64,000 bases of DNA from Prorocentrum cordatum (Eukaryota > Sar > Dinophyceae > Prorocentrales > Prorocentraceae), in contig CAUYUJ010003031.1 of assembly GCA_963575745.1 (NCBI GenBank), forward strand, positions 1-64,000, written 5' to 3'. Shown one piece after another: positions 39,866 to 50,390 of the stretch; within the stretch, counting starts at the first letter, position 1, and the number at the start of each line of letters is the position of its first letter. Under the pieces are notes generated by a model. It was not told the origin of the DNA. It saw only the letters and a program-made list of their open reading frames with translations, and ran no database searches. Made by a program: the position numbers and the translations under genes.

Positions 39866-41015
39866 GATGAAGATCACGGGTCCCCTGGCGAGTTATCCGG
39901 ATTACAGCTCGAGGTGCGTGCGGCGCGATGCGCGTATCGCGCTGTGTAGCGCGGCTGGCGGACGCCCGCTCCTCAGGACGTGGTCTTACACGGTGTGGAA
40001 AATCTCGTGGGCGGTTGCGGCCTGGAAAAGGCCGCCAACCTAGTCCAGCCCCAGCCGCTCGCGTGTCGAAGACAGGTCGAGCCAGGCCAGGCTTCGAATA
40101 GGTCCAAGAGGCAATCGCATTCGAAGTAGTCCTTCCGCTCCTCCTCCTCCTGTTCCTCCTCCGCCTCCTCCTCCTCCTCATCCCCCTCCAGGACGGAGGA
40201 TAGGGAGGAGGGGGAGCAGGATAATGGAGGAGGGGGGAGGAGGTCCGTTGATGTCTCAACTGGCCCTTCCCTGATTATGATCAACGATCGCTCAGCGAAA
40301 TATTGTGGCTCCTTGGAGGGATTGGCGACTGCGCTGAGAAGAGGGCACGTCGAGATCGCGCAATGGCCATCGATGGGCATCAACTGCTCTGCCCCTCTTT
40401 CCCTTCTTCTCATCCGTTTCGCTTCTTTCTGATTCTCTGGCTCTTCTTGCTCTTCTTCCTCCTGCTCTGTCTCCTCCATTTCCACGTCGAGAGCCGCACC
40501 TGATGCCACCTCCCTCGAGACTAAAAGGCCAAGCACGGTCAGAAACGCCAGGGAGCCTGAAAGCGGTTGGGCCCATGCGAGCGTGAGGGGCGCGAGGCCA
40601 TCGTGTGCCGACGCACTGCGCAGCCATGTGCTCCTCCGCAATCTTGCACCCCGCCTTCTGCACTACTGCCTCCCTCCTTCTGGCACTTGGCGCTCCAGCT
40701 CTTCTTCTTTCGTGCCTTCCCTCCTCGTCTCCTCCTCTCCCTTCCCTCCCTTCCCTCCCAGCTCCCTTCTGTACTCTTGCATCTCTCCATCTCGCACATG
40801 GCCTCCCCGCACCTCTTCGTTCGCGCCTCACCTCCTCGCCCCCAGGTATGGCCAGAAATCGTATCCGAAGGAGAACGAAAGGGTGTAGCGTGTAGCCCAT
40901 GGGCATCGTGGCATTTACGCAATCCCACACCCCGTCGCTCCGAAATGGAACCCATGACCCCGAGCATCAGCCGTGCCTCCTCGCTCCCCCCGAGGAACCA
41001 ACAACGGCATACTCG
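39866..41015. other. No gene seen; CTC microsatellite inside
   Basis: Mixed-composition sequence. A ctcctcctcc stretch lies at 40,135-40,190 and pyrimidine-rich DNA at 40,640-40,800. The minus frame 40,641-39,973 is long but compositionally biased (poly-Glu) and unsupported. Confidence 0.45.
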
Positions 41016-41130
41016 GCGTTGCGCCCCCCTCCCTGGCGCGCGGAGCGCGCCAAGGGCGGCGCCAGAGGCCCCGCCAGGGGGCTCCAGCGCCGATCCAAGA
41101 ACTGTGCGCGGAACTCCGATCATTTATGCC
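41016..41130. repeat. Relative of the 44.3-kb foldback element
   Basis: ccctggcgcgcggagcgcgc, ggcggcgccagaggcc and gatccaagaactgtgcgcgg match the central and right parts of 44,381-44,486 in order. The left arm is degraded. Confidence 0.65.
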
Positions 41131-41137
41131 TACCTAG

Positions 41138-41354
41138 AGGCCTCCCAGATGGGGTCCGAGTAGATGGGGTCGGAGGATCGCGCCGCATCGCCAATGCACC
41201 GCCGATGCATCGGCGATGCATCGCCGACGTCGGCGGCGTATCGGCGACGACGGCGTGGAACAAATTGGGCTCCGCATCGCGCCGCATCGCCGATGCATCG
41301 GCGATGCGGCGCGATCCCCTGACCCCATCTACTCGGACCCCATCTGGGAGGCCT
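41138..41354. mobile_element. MITE copy 1 with perfect 34-bp TIRs
   Basis: 217 bp. The left arm begins AGGCCTCCCAGATGGGGTCC and the right arm is its exact 34-bp complement. The interior is palindromic too (gccgatgcatcggcgatgc). No coding capacity. A solo arm end, atctgggaggcct, remains at 41,432-41,444. A second full copy lies at 42,477-42,680. Confidence 0.85.
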
Positions 41355-41552
41355 CCAGAGGACGCCCAGGGATCTCTCCTGCCGTTGCCCTTGCTGCTGG
41401 TGCCCCTGGGACCCCTGGGGCCCAACATCATCTGGGAGGCCTAGATCACCTCATGTTTTGTTCCCCGATTCCATCCTCACCTCCCCCCGACGAGGTGACA
41501 AAAACCTCACGACGAAACCCTTCGGGGAACACTTTGGGGAGGATGGCGGGGA

Positions 41553-41738
41553 AGATCAGGAGGAGGAGGAGTAGGAGGAGGAGGAGGAGGAGGAGGAGGA
41601 GGAGGAGGAGGAGGAGAGTGAGGAGGAGGAGGAGGAGAGGAGGAGGAGGAGGAGGAGGAGGAGGAGGAGGAGGAGGAGGAGGAGGAGGAGGAGGAGGAGG
41701 AGGAGGGGAAGGAGGAGGAGGAGAGAGGAGGAGGAGGA

Positions 41739-41771
<33 letters not shown>

Positions 41772-41912
41772 GAGGAGGAGGAGGAGGAGGAGGAGGAGGA
41801 GGAGGAGGAGGAGGAGGAGAGGAGGAGGAGGAGGAGGAGGAGGAGGAGGAGGAGGGGAGGAGGAGGAGGAGGAGGGGAGGAGGAGGAGGAGGAGGAGGAG
41901 GAAGGGGAGGAG
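41553..41912 (+). repeat. Long (GGA)n tract
   Basis: About 355 bp of GGA with few interruptions (one run of nine or ten G near 41,740). The longest such tract in the window. Confidence 0.98.
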
Positions 41913-42139
41913 ACGCACGAGAGGTGATTAAACGGAACCCCCACGACGAGGCGCCCCCCTCTCTCTCGCTCGAGCCGCCGCCGCCCTTCGCCGCCCCGCG
42001 CTCCGCCGCTGGCCGCACACGCCTCTGGGTGCCTGGCCGCCAGGGGCCGACCGAGAACTGCCCCCCGTCGGCGCCGAGACTGCCGCGTGCCGTCCCTGAA
42101 GTCCCGTCCCCAGACATGCTCGCGTCGTAAGAAAGTCAG

Positions 42140-42295
42140 GACGTTTTTTTTTTTTTTTTTTGTTGTTGTTGTCATTTTCGGCCTCGGGGGGCCCTCGCCG
42201 GGCCTCGGGACCGTCAAACAACGACGCAGGATGGAAAACCGGTCCCGGGGAACAGGTCGGGACTTCCAGGGACCGCGTCCTGAAAAAATCAGGAC
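42140..42295 (+). repeat. Poly(T) and dispersed repeat C
   Basis: Eighteen T then gttgttgttgt. ttcggcctcggggggccctc and the following gccgggcctcgggaccgtc resemble 43,690-43,790 and, inverted, 43,300-43,390, which also borders a T-rich stretch. Confidence 0.7.
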
Positions 42296-42407
42296 GTCGC
42301 ATGTCTGGGGTCCCTTCTCCCTCACTTCCCATATTATTTTGGCACATTTCTCTGGGAATCGACGGTTCATTGTCTGTGTGTGTTTTTTCCCCTCCTGGAT
42401 CCAGGAG

Positions 42408-42744
42408 GCTTAGAGTGCTGTCCCTGAGGTCCTGGCGCTGCACATCTTTGCAACGGGCGTTCGCCCGGCTACATAGGGGCCTCCCAGATGGGGTCCGGGT
42501 AGATGGGGTCGGAGGATCGCGTCGCATCGGCGATGCATCGGCGATGCATCGCCGACATATCGGCGACGTCGGCGGCGTATCGGCGACGACGACGTGAAGC
42601 AAATCGGCTCCGCATCGCCGATGCATCGGCGATGCTGCGCGATCTTCCAACCCCATCTACTCGGACCCCATCTAGGAAGCTTAGAGTGCTGTCCCTGAGA
42701 TCCTGGCGTTGCATTTATCCACAACGGGCGTTCGGCTGGCTACA
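42408..42744. repeat. 66-bp direct repeats flanking MITE copy 2
   Basis: cttagagtgctgtccctgag through cgggcgttcg…ggctaca occurs at 42,408-42,473 and 42,679-42,744 with a handful of differences. The MITE occupies the interval, so the locus is a tandem duplication whose junction coincides with the MITE ends. Confidence 0.85.
42477..42680. mobile_element. MITE copy 2
   Basis: About 204 bp with the same arms as 41,138-41,354 (one change in the left arm, several in the right) and the same gatgcatcggcgatgcatcg interior. Confidence 0.85.
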
Positions 42745-43289
42745 GGCCCCGGGGCCGTCGCAGATGGGTCCAGCTAGGAGAAACGACGCAGAAGGATGGG
42801 GTCCAGGCGGGGCTCCAGTCGGGATTTTTTGCGATGCTGCCATTTGTTTGGCAACGTCGCCTGCCTCCCGGCAGGCAGGACCCGTCGGCATCGGGTCGGG
42901 GACCTCGGATCGGATAGACCGGGCTGCGTCTTAGTAGCACGGGGATGAAGTCGAATCGGATCGGCCGCGCCAATATGCACAGCAACGCAACGCAGGCATC
43001 CGGCACGCATCGGACTGCGGGAACATCGGAATCAAATCGGGTCGGGCCGGCCGGAGTCGATATTTCGCACGAAGGTTAACGGTCGGGTCCTGGACCCCGG
43101 GGGCCCTCCTCCATGACCAGCTCAGTCATGATCCCGGTCGGTTTTTGGCAGTCCTGGGTCCAGGGAGGGCCCCAGGAGACCCGGAAACGGGGAAAAACCT
43201 TAAGGCCCCTTTCCCCTCAAGAATCCATCTCGGAGATCTGATGCCTGGATTTTTTTCATACGTGGTCCCCAGAAGCCCCGACCCTTTTC

Positions 43290-43450
43290 CCCAGGGCAGG
43301 ATTTTCATCGTCAGTCGTGTTCTGACGATTCTGGGGCCCGGCGGGGGCTCCCAGAGGCCGAAGCCAACGAAAGCCCTCCGTCTCGTTTTTTTTTTTTTTG
43401 TTTTTTTTTTTGTTATTTTATTTTTTATTGTTGTTTTTTTTGTCCAGCGC
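43290..43450 (-). repeat. Dispersed repeat C, inverted copy, with T-rich stretch
   Basis: tggggcccggcgggggctcc is the complement of the repeat-C core. It is followed by about 60 bp of nearly pure T (43,388-43,442). 42,750-43,289 shows no supported gene. Confidence 0.65.
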
Positions 43451-43659
43451 GTTAGATGCCTGGGGCCTGCTTCGTGGCGAGATGTCGAATCGGACAGAGA
43501 CCGGACCGAAGTGGGCCCCGGCCGGTGCTGGCGGTGCCGGCGCCCGGAGAAGCCGAGGCCGCGGCGCCGCACGGCGTCGAAGAGGGCCCACCTGGAGACC
43601 TGCATCCCCGCGGCCCCCCCGCCGGGGGTACCAGGACGTGCGCGCGTCGTGGAGAACAC

Positions 43660-43800
43660 ATGACGGGATCATCCAAATCGTCGTTGTCGGCCTTTGGGGG
43701 CCCTCGCTGGGCCCCGGGCCCGTCAGAAAGCGACTCGCGACGAGAAGCCGGCCCTGGAGAAGGGGTCGGGCCCCCGGGGGACTCCGTAGTGAAAACAAGA
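43660..43800 (+). repeat. Dispersed repeat C, third copy
   Basis: cggcctttgggggccctcgc, tgggccccgggcccgtcag and gaagccggccctggagaag align with 42,177-42,275. No gene in 43,801-44,334. Confidence 0.65.
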
Positions 43801-44334
43801 AAGACACCGGAACCTCAGGTCACCTACCCTCGCGTATCGCGCCCCACGATGCTCGATTATACTCGCGCCACCGCGCCTTCGTGCCGCCCTTTTGGCAGCC
43901 GCTCGGGCCCAGACCGCGACGCGCGATTACCTTCGCGCCCCGCAGGTGACCTGGCGAATCGAGAGATCGGATCTGAGCCCCGACCCAGAACATGAGACCC
44001 TCCGCCGGCCCAAATGGAAGAACGGGTAATTAGCCTCCCCCAGGATGCCCAAGAGCACCCGACAGACACGAAGAACATCAGGGCACCTTCCCCGAACCGA
44101 CCTCGATCTCATACCTCGGCCCCGACCGTACGGTCGGGAACTTGTGCTTAGCGTGTCGCCGCGGCGGCTCTGGCGATACGCCATGCCCTTCAAGCAGATC
44201 GTGGGGCGGGAGGCTCGGAGCAGCTCGGGGCGTGGACGCTCGGAGACCGGGAAGTGGATGGCGTGCCGCGCCGAGGCGTGATGGGCCAGAACTGGCGGAG
44301 CGCCGCGCTGTCCAAACGATCCCAGCCTTACACC

Positions 44335-44486
44335 TGCGGAGGTCCGCGCGGATTCCTCGGATCGGCGCTGGGCCCACCCCTGCCCTGGCGCGCGGAGCTT
44401 GCCAGGGAGCGCGCCAGGGGCGGCGCCAGAGGCGCCAGGCACGGAGGCCCACTGTCGGTCCAAGAGATCAGCGCGGGCTTCCGACA
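44335..44486. mobile_element. 152-bp foldback element
   Basis: The left arm TGCGGAGGTCCGCGCGGATT pairs with the right arm (complement of tgtcggaagcccgcgctgat); about 24 of 32 positions match. The inner sequence also pairs (cctggcgcgc with gcgcgccagg), giving a nearly complete foldback. Arm relatives lie at 34,021, 41,092 and 59,349. Confidence 0.75.
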
Positions 44487-45395
44487 GTCTATGTCTATAC
44501 CAGCTGCTTTTTCCTCGAAGAACGCCTCCCTTGTGTACAGCCTAAGATATGATCAAGAGAGCAGGTTTAAGACATCGGGGCCAACTTCCCGGAAGTTTAT
44601 TGAAACACACCTGGGAACATTTCTGTTGTTGACGCTGGAGGGGCGAACGTGCTCAAGAAACTGGGCCGGCTTTTCGGCAAATTGGTTAAGAAGTGCTGGC
44701 CCAGCTGTTCGGGAGGAGATTTCTTAACCAGATGCTCGACTGTAGTCCCAAACCCCGATAGCAGCGCACTGGCGCGCGAGCGTGCGGCGCCTTCGGAGGC
44801 GCTGCCTGGGAGCTGCGCGCGGCGCCCTGGAAGCGCTGCCTCGGAGCTGCGTAGGCGCTGCCCACGGTCCTTGGAAGTGCCCTCTAGGAGCGAATGCGAG
44901 TTGCAAATGCCTGCCTAGGGCGTACCAAGTGCTGCGCACGCAGTTAGGAAACGCTGCCTGGGGGCTTCCCAACGCTCCCCTCACGCGTACTGGGATCGGC
45001 CAAGAAGCAACGCTCTCGGACCCGCCGCAGGCTCCAGCAAATTCTTCCGGGGGTCGTGAACCGGCCAACGTGCAAATGCGTCTGCACACCACCACCGCCC
45101 TGCTCTTCCCTAACACACAGGCCATTCCAGAAAAACCTTGACCCTCGATCGTTCTCCTCTGCCCCCCTGTGCCAGGAAAAGAACACCAAATCTATTCGTC
45201 ATTTCTCCGATCCCGAGCCGGCCCCGTGCGCCTTCCCGCAGCGCGAAGAGCCCGGGCGCAGCCCCAGAGGGCCGCACGGCCCAGGGAGGTCTCCAAAAGT
45301 AACTCCTCCCTGTCGCACCCCGGGGCCGGTCAAAAGGGAGGGCCGGGCGTTTTGCCCGAAACCTCACCACTTATGAACCAGAAGCTTAGAAACTG
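44487..45395. other. No gene seen; small inverted repeat
   Basis: A 10-bp perfect inverted repeat, TGGTTAAGAA at 44,683 and TTCTTAACCA at 44,721, and loose gcgctgcctgggagctgcg units at 44,795-44,870. No coding region supported. Confidence 0.45.
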
Positions 45396-45399
45396 GCAG

Positions 45400-45815
45400 C
45401 AGTTTCACAGGTGGAGGGCGGGTCGCTTCCAAAATATGACTCTCGCCTTAGCGCCGCGCGTATTCGTTCCAATCATGTGCAGGAGTTTCGCGGATTGAGG
45501 GCGGGTCGTTATCACAATGTTGCGCTCGCCATATCGCCGCGCACACTCATTGTAAACACTATCAGAAAGAGTTTCACGGATTGATGGCGGGTGGTTTTCA
45601 AAATGTGGCCCTCGCCTTAGTGCCGCGCGCGTTCGTGTAAAATATTTGCAATAATTTCGCAGATTGAGGGCGGGTCGTTTTCAAGATGTGGCTCTCGCCC
45701 GAGCGCCGCGCGCATTCCTTAAAAAACATGTGCAAGAATTTCACGGATTGAGGCCGGTTCAAACTTCACAATGTGACTCTCGCCTCAGGGCCGCGCACAT
45801 TCGTGTCCCGAGAAC
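45400..45815. repeat. About 84-bp tandem repeat, five copies
   Basis: The phrase gattgagggcgggtcgtttt followed by caaaatgtggctctcgcctt and agcgccgcgcgcattcg recurs with ggcgggtcg near 45,417, 45,502, 45,588, 45,669 and 45,751 (spacing 81-86 bp). Confidence 0.95.
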
Positions 45816-46218
45816 GGTGTTTTGGCACGTTTCAGGGTCTTCAAACGGATGTCTCCCAACGAGGTAATTCCCTCAGTGGACATGAACCCTTGTAGGGGCT
45901 CAGGGGGAGCTTGGAGGGAGGGTTTATTCCAATATCGTTGATGCGTCTTGGGTTTCCACCGACTGCAGGCAGCAGGCATATCGCACTTACAGCGCTGCCA
46001 CGACGTAGTGAACGCTTACTACATGGTGCGCCCGAGGCGATTTTAGAGTGCGTCGACCCCTGCTGCGATCCCAGGGGCAAGACGTGCATCACGGACCGAA
46101 TTGTTCACAATAGTTCTCTCCTGGAAGACGAAGCGGGCAGCTTCGGGCAAGAGGCCAAATCGGGCCTCTTTCCTGGGGACACACGACGTAACTCTCCTGT
46201 AGAACCTATTCCGAGCCT

Positions 46219-47600
46219 GTGCTCGAATGTTTCGCGGACCTTTGCGTGATCAAGAATTGGTTCCCTTACCTCGAGGCCTGTTTGCCTTGGGATGATGAGT
46301 GGGGTGAGCAGTTCACGATGACTGGCTATGTCGACGACGTGGCCAACAACATACAGGAGGAGGGGGAGGGAGACATTGCGATGAAGATTGCGAAGGGAAA
46401 TCAGCTCGAGAACGGTGCGATAGACAAGGGTCTAAGCCGGGTGGGAACAGGGCAACACAAGGACAAGCAAGAGAGCATTTGCTATCTTCGAGGGCGAGGC
46501 GCCCTCGATGTACAACGCCAGCTCTGCAAGGGCTAGATCGGTGGAGTCGATGGCCGCACACTTCATCACTGCATATACCTAGGCGGCTTGCAAGCAACGG
46601 CTTGCACCCCAGGGCCCGAGATCCGCAAGATAATGAATGCGCTGAAGGCGGCGTTGCACAGCATGGGCCGCTTCTGGTATTCGGATGCGCCCTTCAGCAT
46701 TAAGAGAACGATGGTCAAGGGGCTCTTGGTGAACACAGCGTTGTGGGGGATGGGAATCGTAGAGCATGCGTCTGGGCCGCTACGCGAGGGGGACTGGAGG
46801 CACCTTCAGAGCTACATAGTTGCCAAATGCGCAGGGCGGTCCTCAAGGGAACTTCGTCTTGGGATCCTGGAGCGCAGCACGTTCGGGTAGAGCATCACTT
46901 GGAGGTTCTTCGGAAGTTCAGAATGGCCCATTTGTTTATTGGAGCTTCAGATGCGCAGACTCAAATGGCTCCAGAACCTCGTCGCGCACAAAACCGATAA
47001 CGCTCAGTTCCTGTCGGTCGTATTCGGTAAGCTTGCTTCGGCGACCCGATTTTTACCTCAGAAGGAAGAGTGGCCGGCACGGCCAACCCGGCCAAGCAGT
47101 TTCAGGCCTATTTAGGTAGGCTTCAGGACCTTGAGGCTGGGGCATCTCCTCTTGCATGGCAGTCTCCCTTCGGCGTGTTTTTTGAGGACGACGCCGACTT
47201 TTGCAGTATTGATGTCGATGAGCTTCGCGCTCGCTTCCTAGTGCTGAATACAGAAGGCAATGAATCCACCTGGCGCTCTTTTGAAGGTGGGCGGCACAGT
47301 TGCGAGGAGCCGTGGGACGACGGGTGTGTGTGTGTGTGTGCAACACCTGGTGGCCGACTAAAAGGCAATTATATGTGCGCGTAGCGTCCGCGGTCGGAGG
47401 GACACATGGTCGGGCACGCATCGCTAAAGTCGCCACGAACACAAGCTATTGCGCACTATGCGAAACACCTTTCGAGAGCAGGAAGTCGCTCGGCAGTGCG
47501 TCGTCGCTAGCTTGCGCAGGCCATGCTGTCCTAAGGCTCTGCAAGATTCAACTCCCCCCTCGTCGACCCGAAGTTGGAATGTGTGGTTTCTCTTGGGAAG
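46219..47600 (+). pseudogene. LINE 2: truncated reverse transcriptase with zinc-finger tail
   Basis: 46,219-46,536 includes GYVDDVANNI, the catalytic [YF]xDD box (46,324-46,353). After a frame change, 46,588-46,890 reads IRKIMNALKAALHSMGRFW and VKGLLVNTALWGMGIVEHAS, typical of the thumb region of LINE reverse transcriptases, then QMRRLKWLQNLVAHKTDNAQ in another frame. The tail near 47,449-47,540 carries YCALCETPFESRKSL, a C2H2-like finger seen at the C-terminus of such elements. No RNase H is visible, which separates it from LINEs 1 and 3. A (GT)n run at 47,323-47,341 and several stops show decay. The 5' part is missing or unrecognisable upstream. Confidence 0.7.
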
Positions 47601-47665
47601 CTCGAGACCGCAGCTGAGTATTTCAAGCGCGCCCGTGAGCACATCGTTCCATATTCGGCAGTACG

Positions 47666-48404
47666 ATGGCGTGGCTGGCGCAGCCAGCGACGAGACCTCG
47701 TGGCAAGAGCTTCGCGGAGGCAGTCATCAAGGACAAGAAGGCTCGCGCCCACGAGGGCGAGGACGAGAACGAGTCCATGGGCGAAGTACTGGAGACGATG
47801 GTGCAGCTCGAGGGACGGGCGAGGACGCTCGAGAACGAATGCCAGACGGCGATGCTCATCAACAAGAAAAGCACAGTGGCCGAGGCAGTGGGAACCCACT
47901 TCCAAGCGTGCCTGCAGCTCCGCACAGATCAGCCACTGCAAAACCACGGGCCTCCAGCATCCCACAAGCTTTCAAGAGTTCTCAACGTTATCTTGAGCTA
48001 CCAGCACAAGGATTCTTCAGCGAGGTGTGATGATAAAGGCAGGTATCACACGACTCCACACTATGTCATGCAAGTCAGGGCTAGCAGCAGCAGCAGTAGC
48101 GCGGTGGGTGCGCGAGATGATAATACTACCCACGTTTCAGAAACCAGGCAAGGAAACCAAGGTGCGCATTAGGTTCAGCTTCCAAGGGGAACTCGTACTT
48201 CCGCGGCAGACGGAGCAGCGCGATCAGCTGATGAAGGCGCTGGAGGAGGGCGAGAAGAACATCCGATTGCAATCGACACCAGTGGAGACGCCCACGGAAC
48301 ATTTCCAGATGTCAGGCCTTTGCATTGCAGTGGAGATCATGATCGGCAAGGCCCTGAGGTCGATGGGGGCGTCCATGCAGGCCGCGCCCCGCGGGGCAAT
48401 CTAG
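47666..48404 (+). CDS. Hypothetical ORF pair downstream of LINE 2
   Basis: A frame from ATG 47,666 to 48,172 encodes an Ala/Lys/Glu-rich, probably coiled-coil protein (SFAEAVIKDKKARAHEGEDE, LEGRARTLENECQTAML). An overlapping frame from ATG 48,030 to 48,404 reads TEQRDQLMKALEEGEKNIRL and AVEIMIGKALRSMGASM. The change of frame near 48,035 suggests one disrupted protein. I recognise no domain. It may be the ORF1 of the next LINE or an unrelated fragment; coding status is uncertain. Confidence 0.35.
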
Positions 48405-48504
48405 CACGGAAAATACCAGGTGGCCGTGGAGGAGGGTGCCGTAATTCATAAGCGGAGACACAGCTCATCATGGACATCACCACCCTCTGATCGGCTGCAT
48501 TGGT

Positions 48505-48810
48505 GGATCTTGGCTCGTCGTCGCCACGGCGTCAGAACGCAAATCCTGGGTGTGCCGTTGCGGCTGCCTTGGTTCGTCGTCGCAACCGGTGTCAGAACGC
48601 AAAATCCTGGTGTGCCACTGCGCTTAGCAATTTCACTGTCGCCACTGGCGTTAGATCGCAATCGCACTACTTTCGATGGCATTTCAAATCCGTGCCCTTC
48701 TACGCGATGCTCCCATATTTGCTTCTCTGGTTACCATAGCCATGCTCATCTACGCGATGATCCCAGATAAGTTGCTTTGGTAGAAGACGGCTGTGCTACG
48801 ACGCGATGGG
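48505..48810. repeat. Two short tandem repeats
   Basis: cgtcgtcgccacggcgtcag and aacgcaaatcctgggtgtgc recur two to three times at about 62 bp (48,515-48,640). ctacgcgatgctcccatatt then recurs at about 53-bp spacing (48,698, 48,752, 48,797). Confidence 0.8.
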
Positions 48811-50390
48811 CAGCGAGAGTTGTCTTAGCATCGAGACAGGCTATTGCCATAGCTTGCCGCGTTCGCTCTCCCAGGGACTCTTGAGGTTCCGAGGCGTTCC
48901 GAGGCAGCGTGGTTTCCTGGAGCTCCTGAGTGGTTCTGAGGCCCAGCCTGGCGTGGTGGCGCCCGTAGTCACTGCCCCCGCTCTCGTTTGCCCTGCGCTT
49001 TTCAGCGAATGAATTCGTTTCTGGCTGTCGTCAGATGCCGCGCTCCCGTGCTGGCGCGACGGACTGCGCAACTGCGCTGCTGGCGTTCAGCAGGATTTGA
49101 AAAGAGAGGTGGTTTGACGTCGAAGACAACGACCCCCGCCCAGAGCAGGGCGCAGGATGTTGACCTGTTGTGCAGGTGGAACTCCTTGAATGGGCAGCGA
49201 GAGCGAGACTGTCCTCCCCCTCTTCCTCCTAGCTCATTCTCTGCTGGCCGAGGAGGCCCCATTCGCGCCGGCGGCGACGGCAGCCGGGCGCGCGCGGTCC
49301 ACGTGGACGGCGAGCTCGACCCGTTCGACATGCGCGACGGCGACGAGCTCTTCGGTTGGGCGACGGCGACTCCAGCGACCCCGTTGACATGCTCGTCGGA
49401 GTGGGTCAGCAGCAAGCGTCCTGGTCTGCGAGGGCGGGCTTGCACTCGCAGTGCCGCGTCGCGCAGATGGGGGGCTGGCCTGCGTGAGTAGTGCCGGTCC
49501 TCCCTGGGCCTCTGCGAAGGTGGATGCGTCGAGGTTATCGCCGGCACGAGCCGCGGTGCACAGCCTCCGACGAAAAGAAGCGCCTCGGCGTCGGCGTCGG
49601 CCAGGGCCAAACCTGCGGCGACGTCAGGTTCGTCGGCGGCGCGACCCGTGGCAGAGACTGGTGGGGGCAAGTGCGGGCCGAAGCGTGGAACTGCATGCCA
49701 GTCGGGCACCGCCAATGCGGCGAGCTCGGCCCTTGCGCCATTCTGCGTGCAGCGGGACGAGGCGTGGCTGGAGCAGGCGGACCCCAGACGGCCAGCGTCA
49801 TGTGGCTGCCGCCTGACCCCTATCTCGCTCACCGAGCTGGGTGGGGACGCGAGCTGCGCCCGCGAGACCCTGGAGGGGTGGTCCGCCCTCTCAGCACCTG
49901 AGCGAGGAACAGTGGAGGTTGTGCTGACCATCGTTCGTCGAGGTGATACTCCTCACGCCGCAGCCCGCCGACATCCAGCGGCGCATTTCCAGCGGCGCCG
50001 TCGAGGTCGGACCACCAGGGAGGTCGCGAGCGAGCTGTGCAAGACCGCCTGGAGCCGCAGGAGATGGAGGCCCAGGGCGCTGTTGAGGCACCTGAATTCG
50101 CTGAGTGACCAGGACGGGCGCAACGTGATCGCCGACCACTGGGACCAGCTGCGGGAGGTGAATGACCATCCTCGCATGCTTCTGGGGCCTGGGCCGCAGG
50201 CTTCTGGAAGCCACAGATCAACACAAGCTGTGGGAACCTCCGCGTCGACGCATGCTGTCGCAAGGCGGCTTCGGCAAGCCCAGCAGGTCTGAGACCGCGG
50301 AAGCAGCCCAATGCCACCACGACCCTGGCCATCACCGTCAATGGCACGGCGTAGGCGAGCACCACGAACTTCCTCAAGGACCCTGACACC
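48811..50390 (+). other. Probable 5' region of LINE 3
   Basis: GC-rich, codon-like sequence with overlapping open frames (for example 49,648-50,292) but no domain I can name. The start of the element is not visible and no spliced-leader-like sequence was found. 50,217-50,262 resembles the 27-bp minisatellite at 54.8 kb. Confidence 0.35.
50217..50262 (+). repeat. Isolated copy of the 27-bp minisatellite motif
   Basis: acacaagctgtgggaacctc followed by cgcgtcgacgcatgctg resembles the units at 54,792-55,009. Confidence 0.55.

Noticed and set aside
35504-42130. Many long poly-Glu, poly-Arg, poly-Gly, Ser- or Leu-rich frames
   Set aside because: All are translations of (GGA)n and related tracts.
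48726-48750. Spliced-leader-like CCATAGCCATGCTCATC
   Set aside because: The match is limited to the first ten bases and the sequence is part of a local 53-bp tandem repeat.
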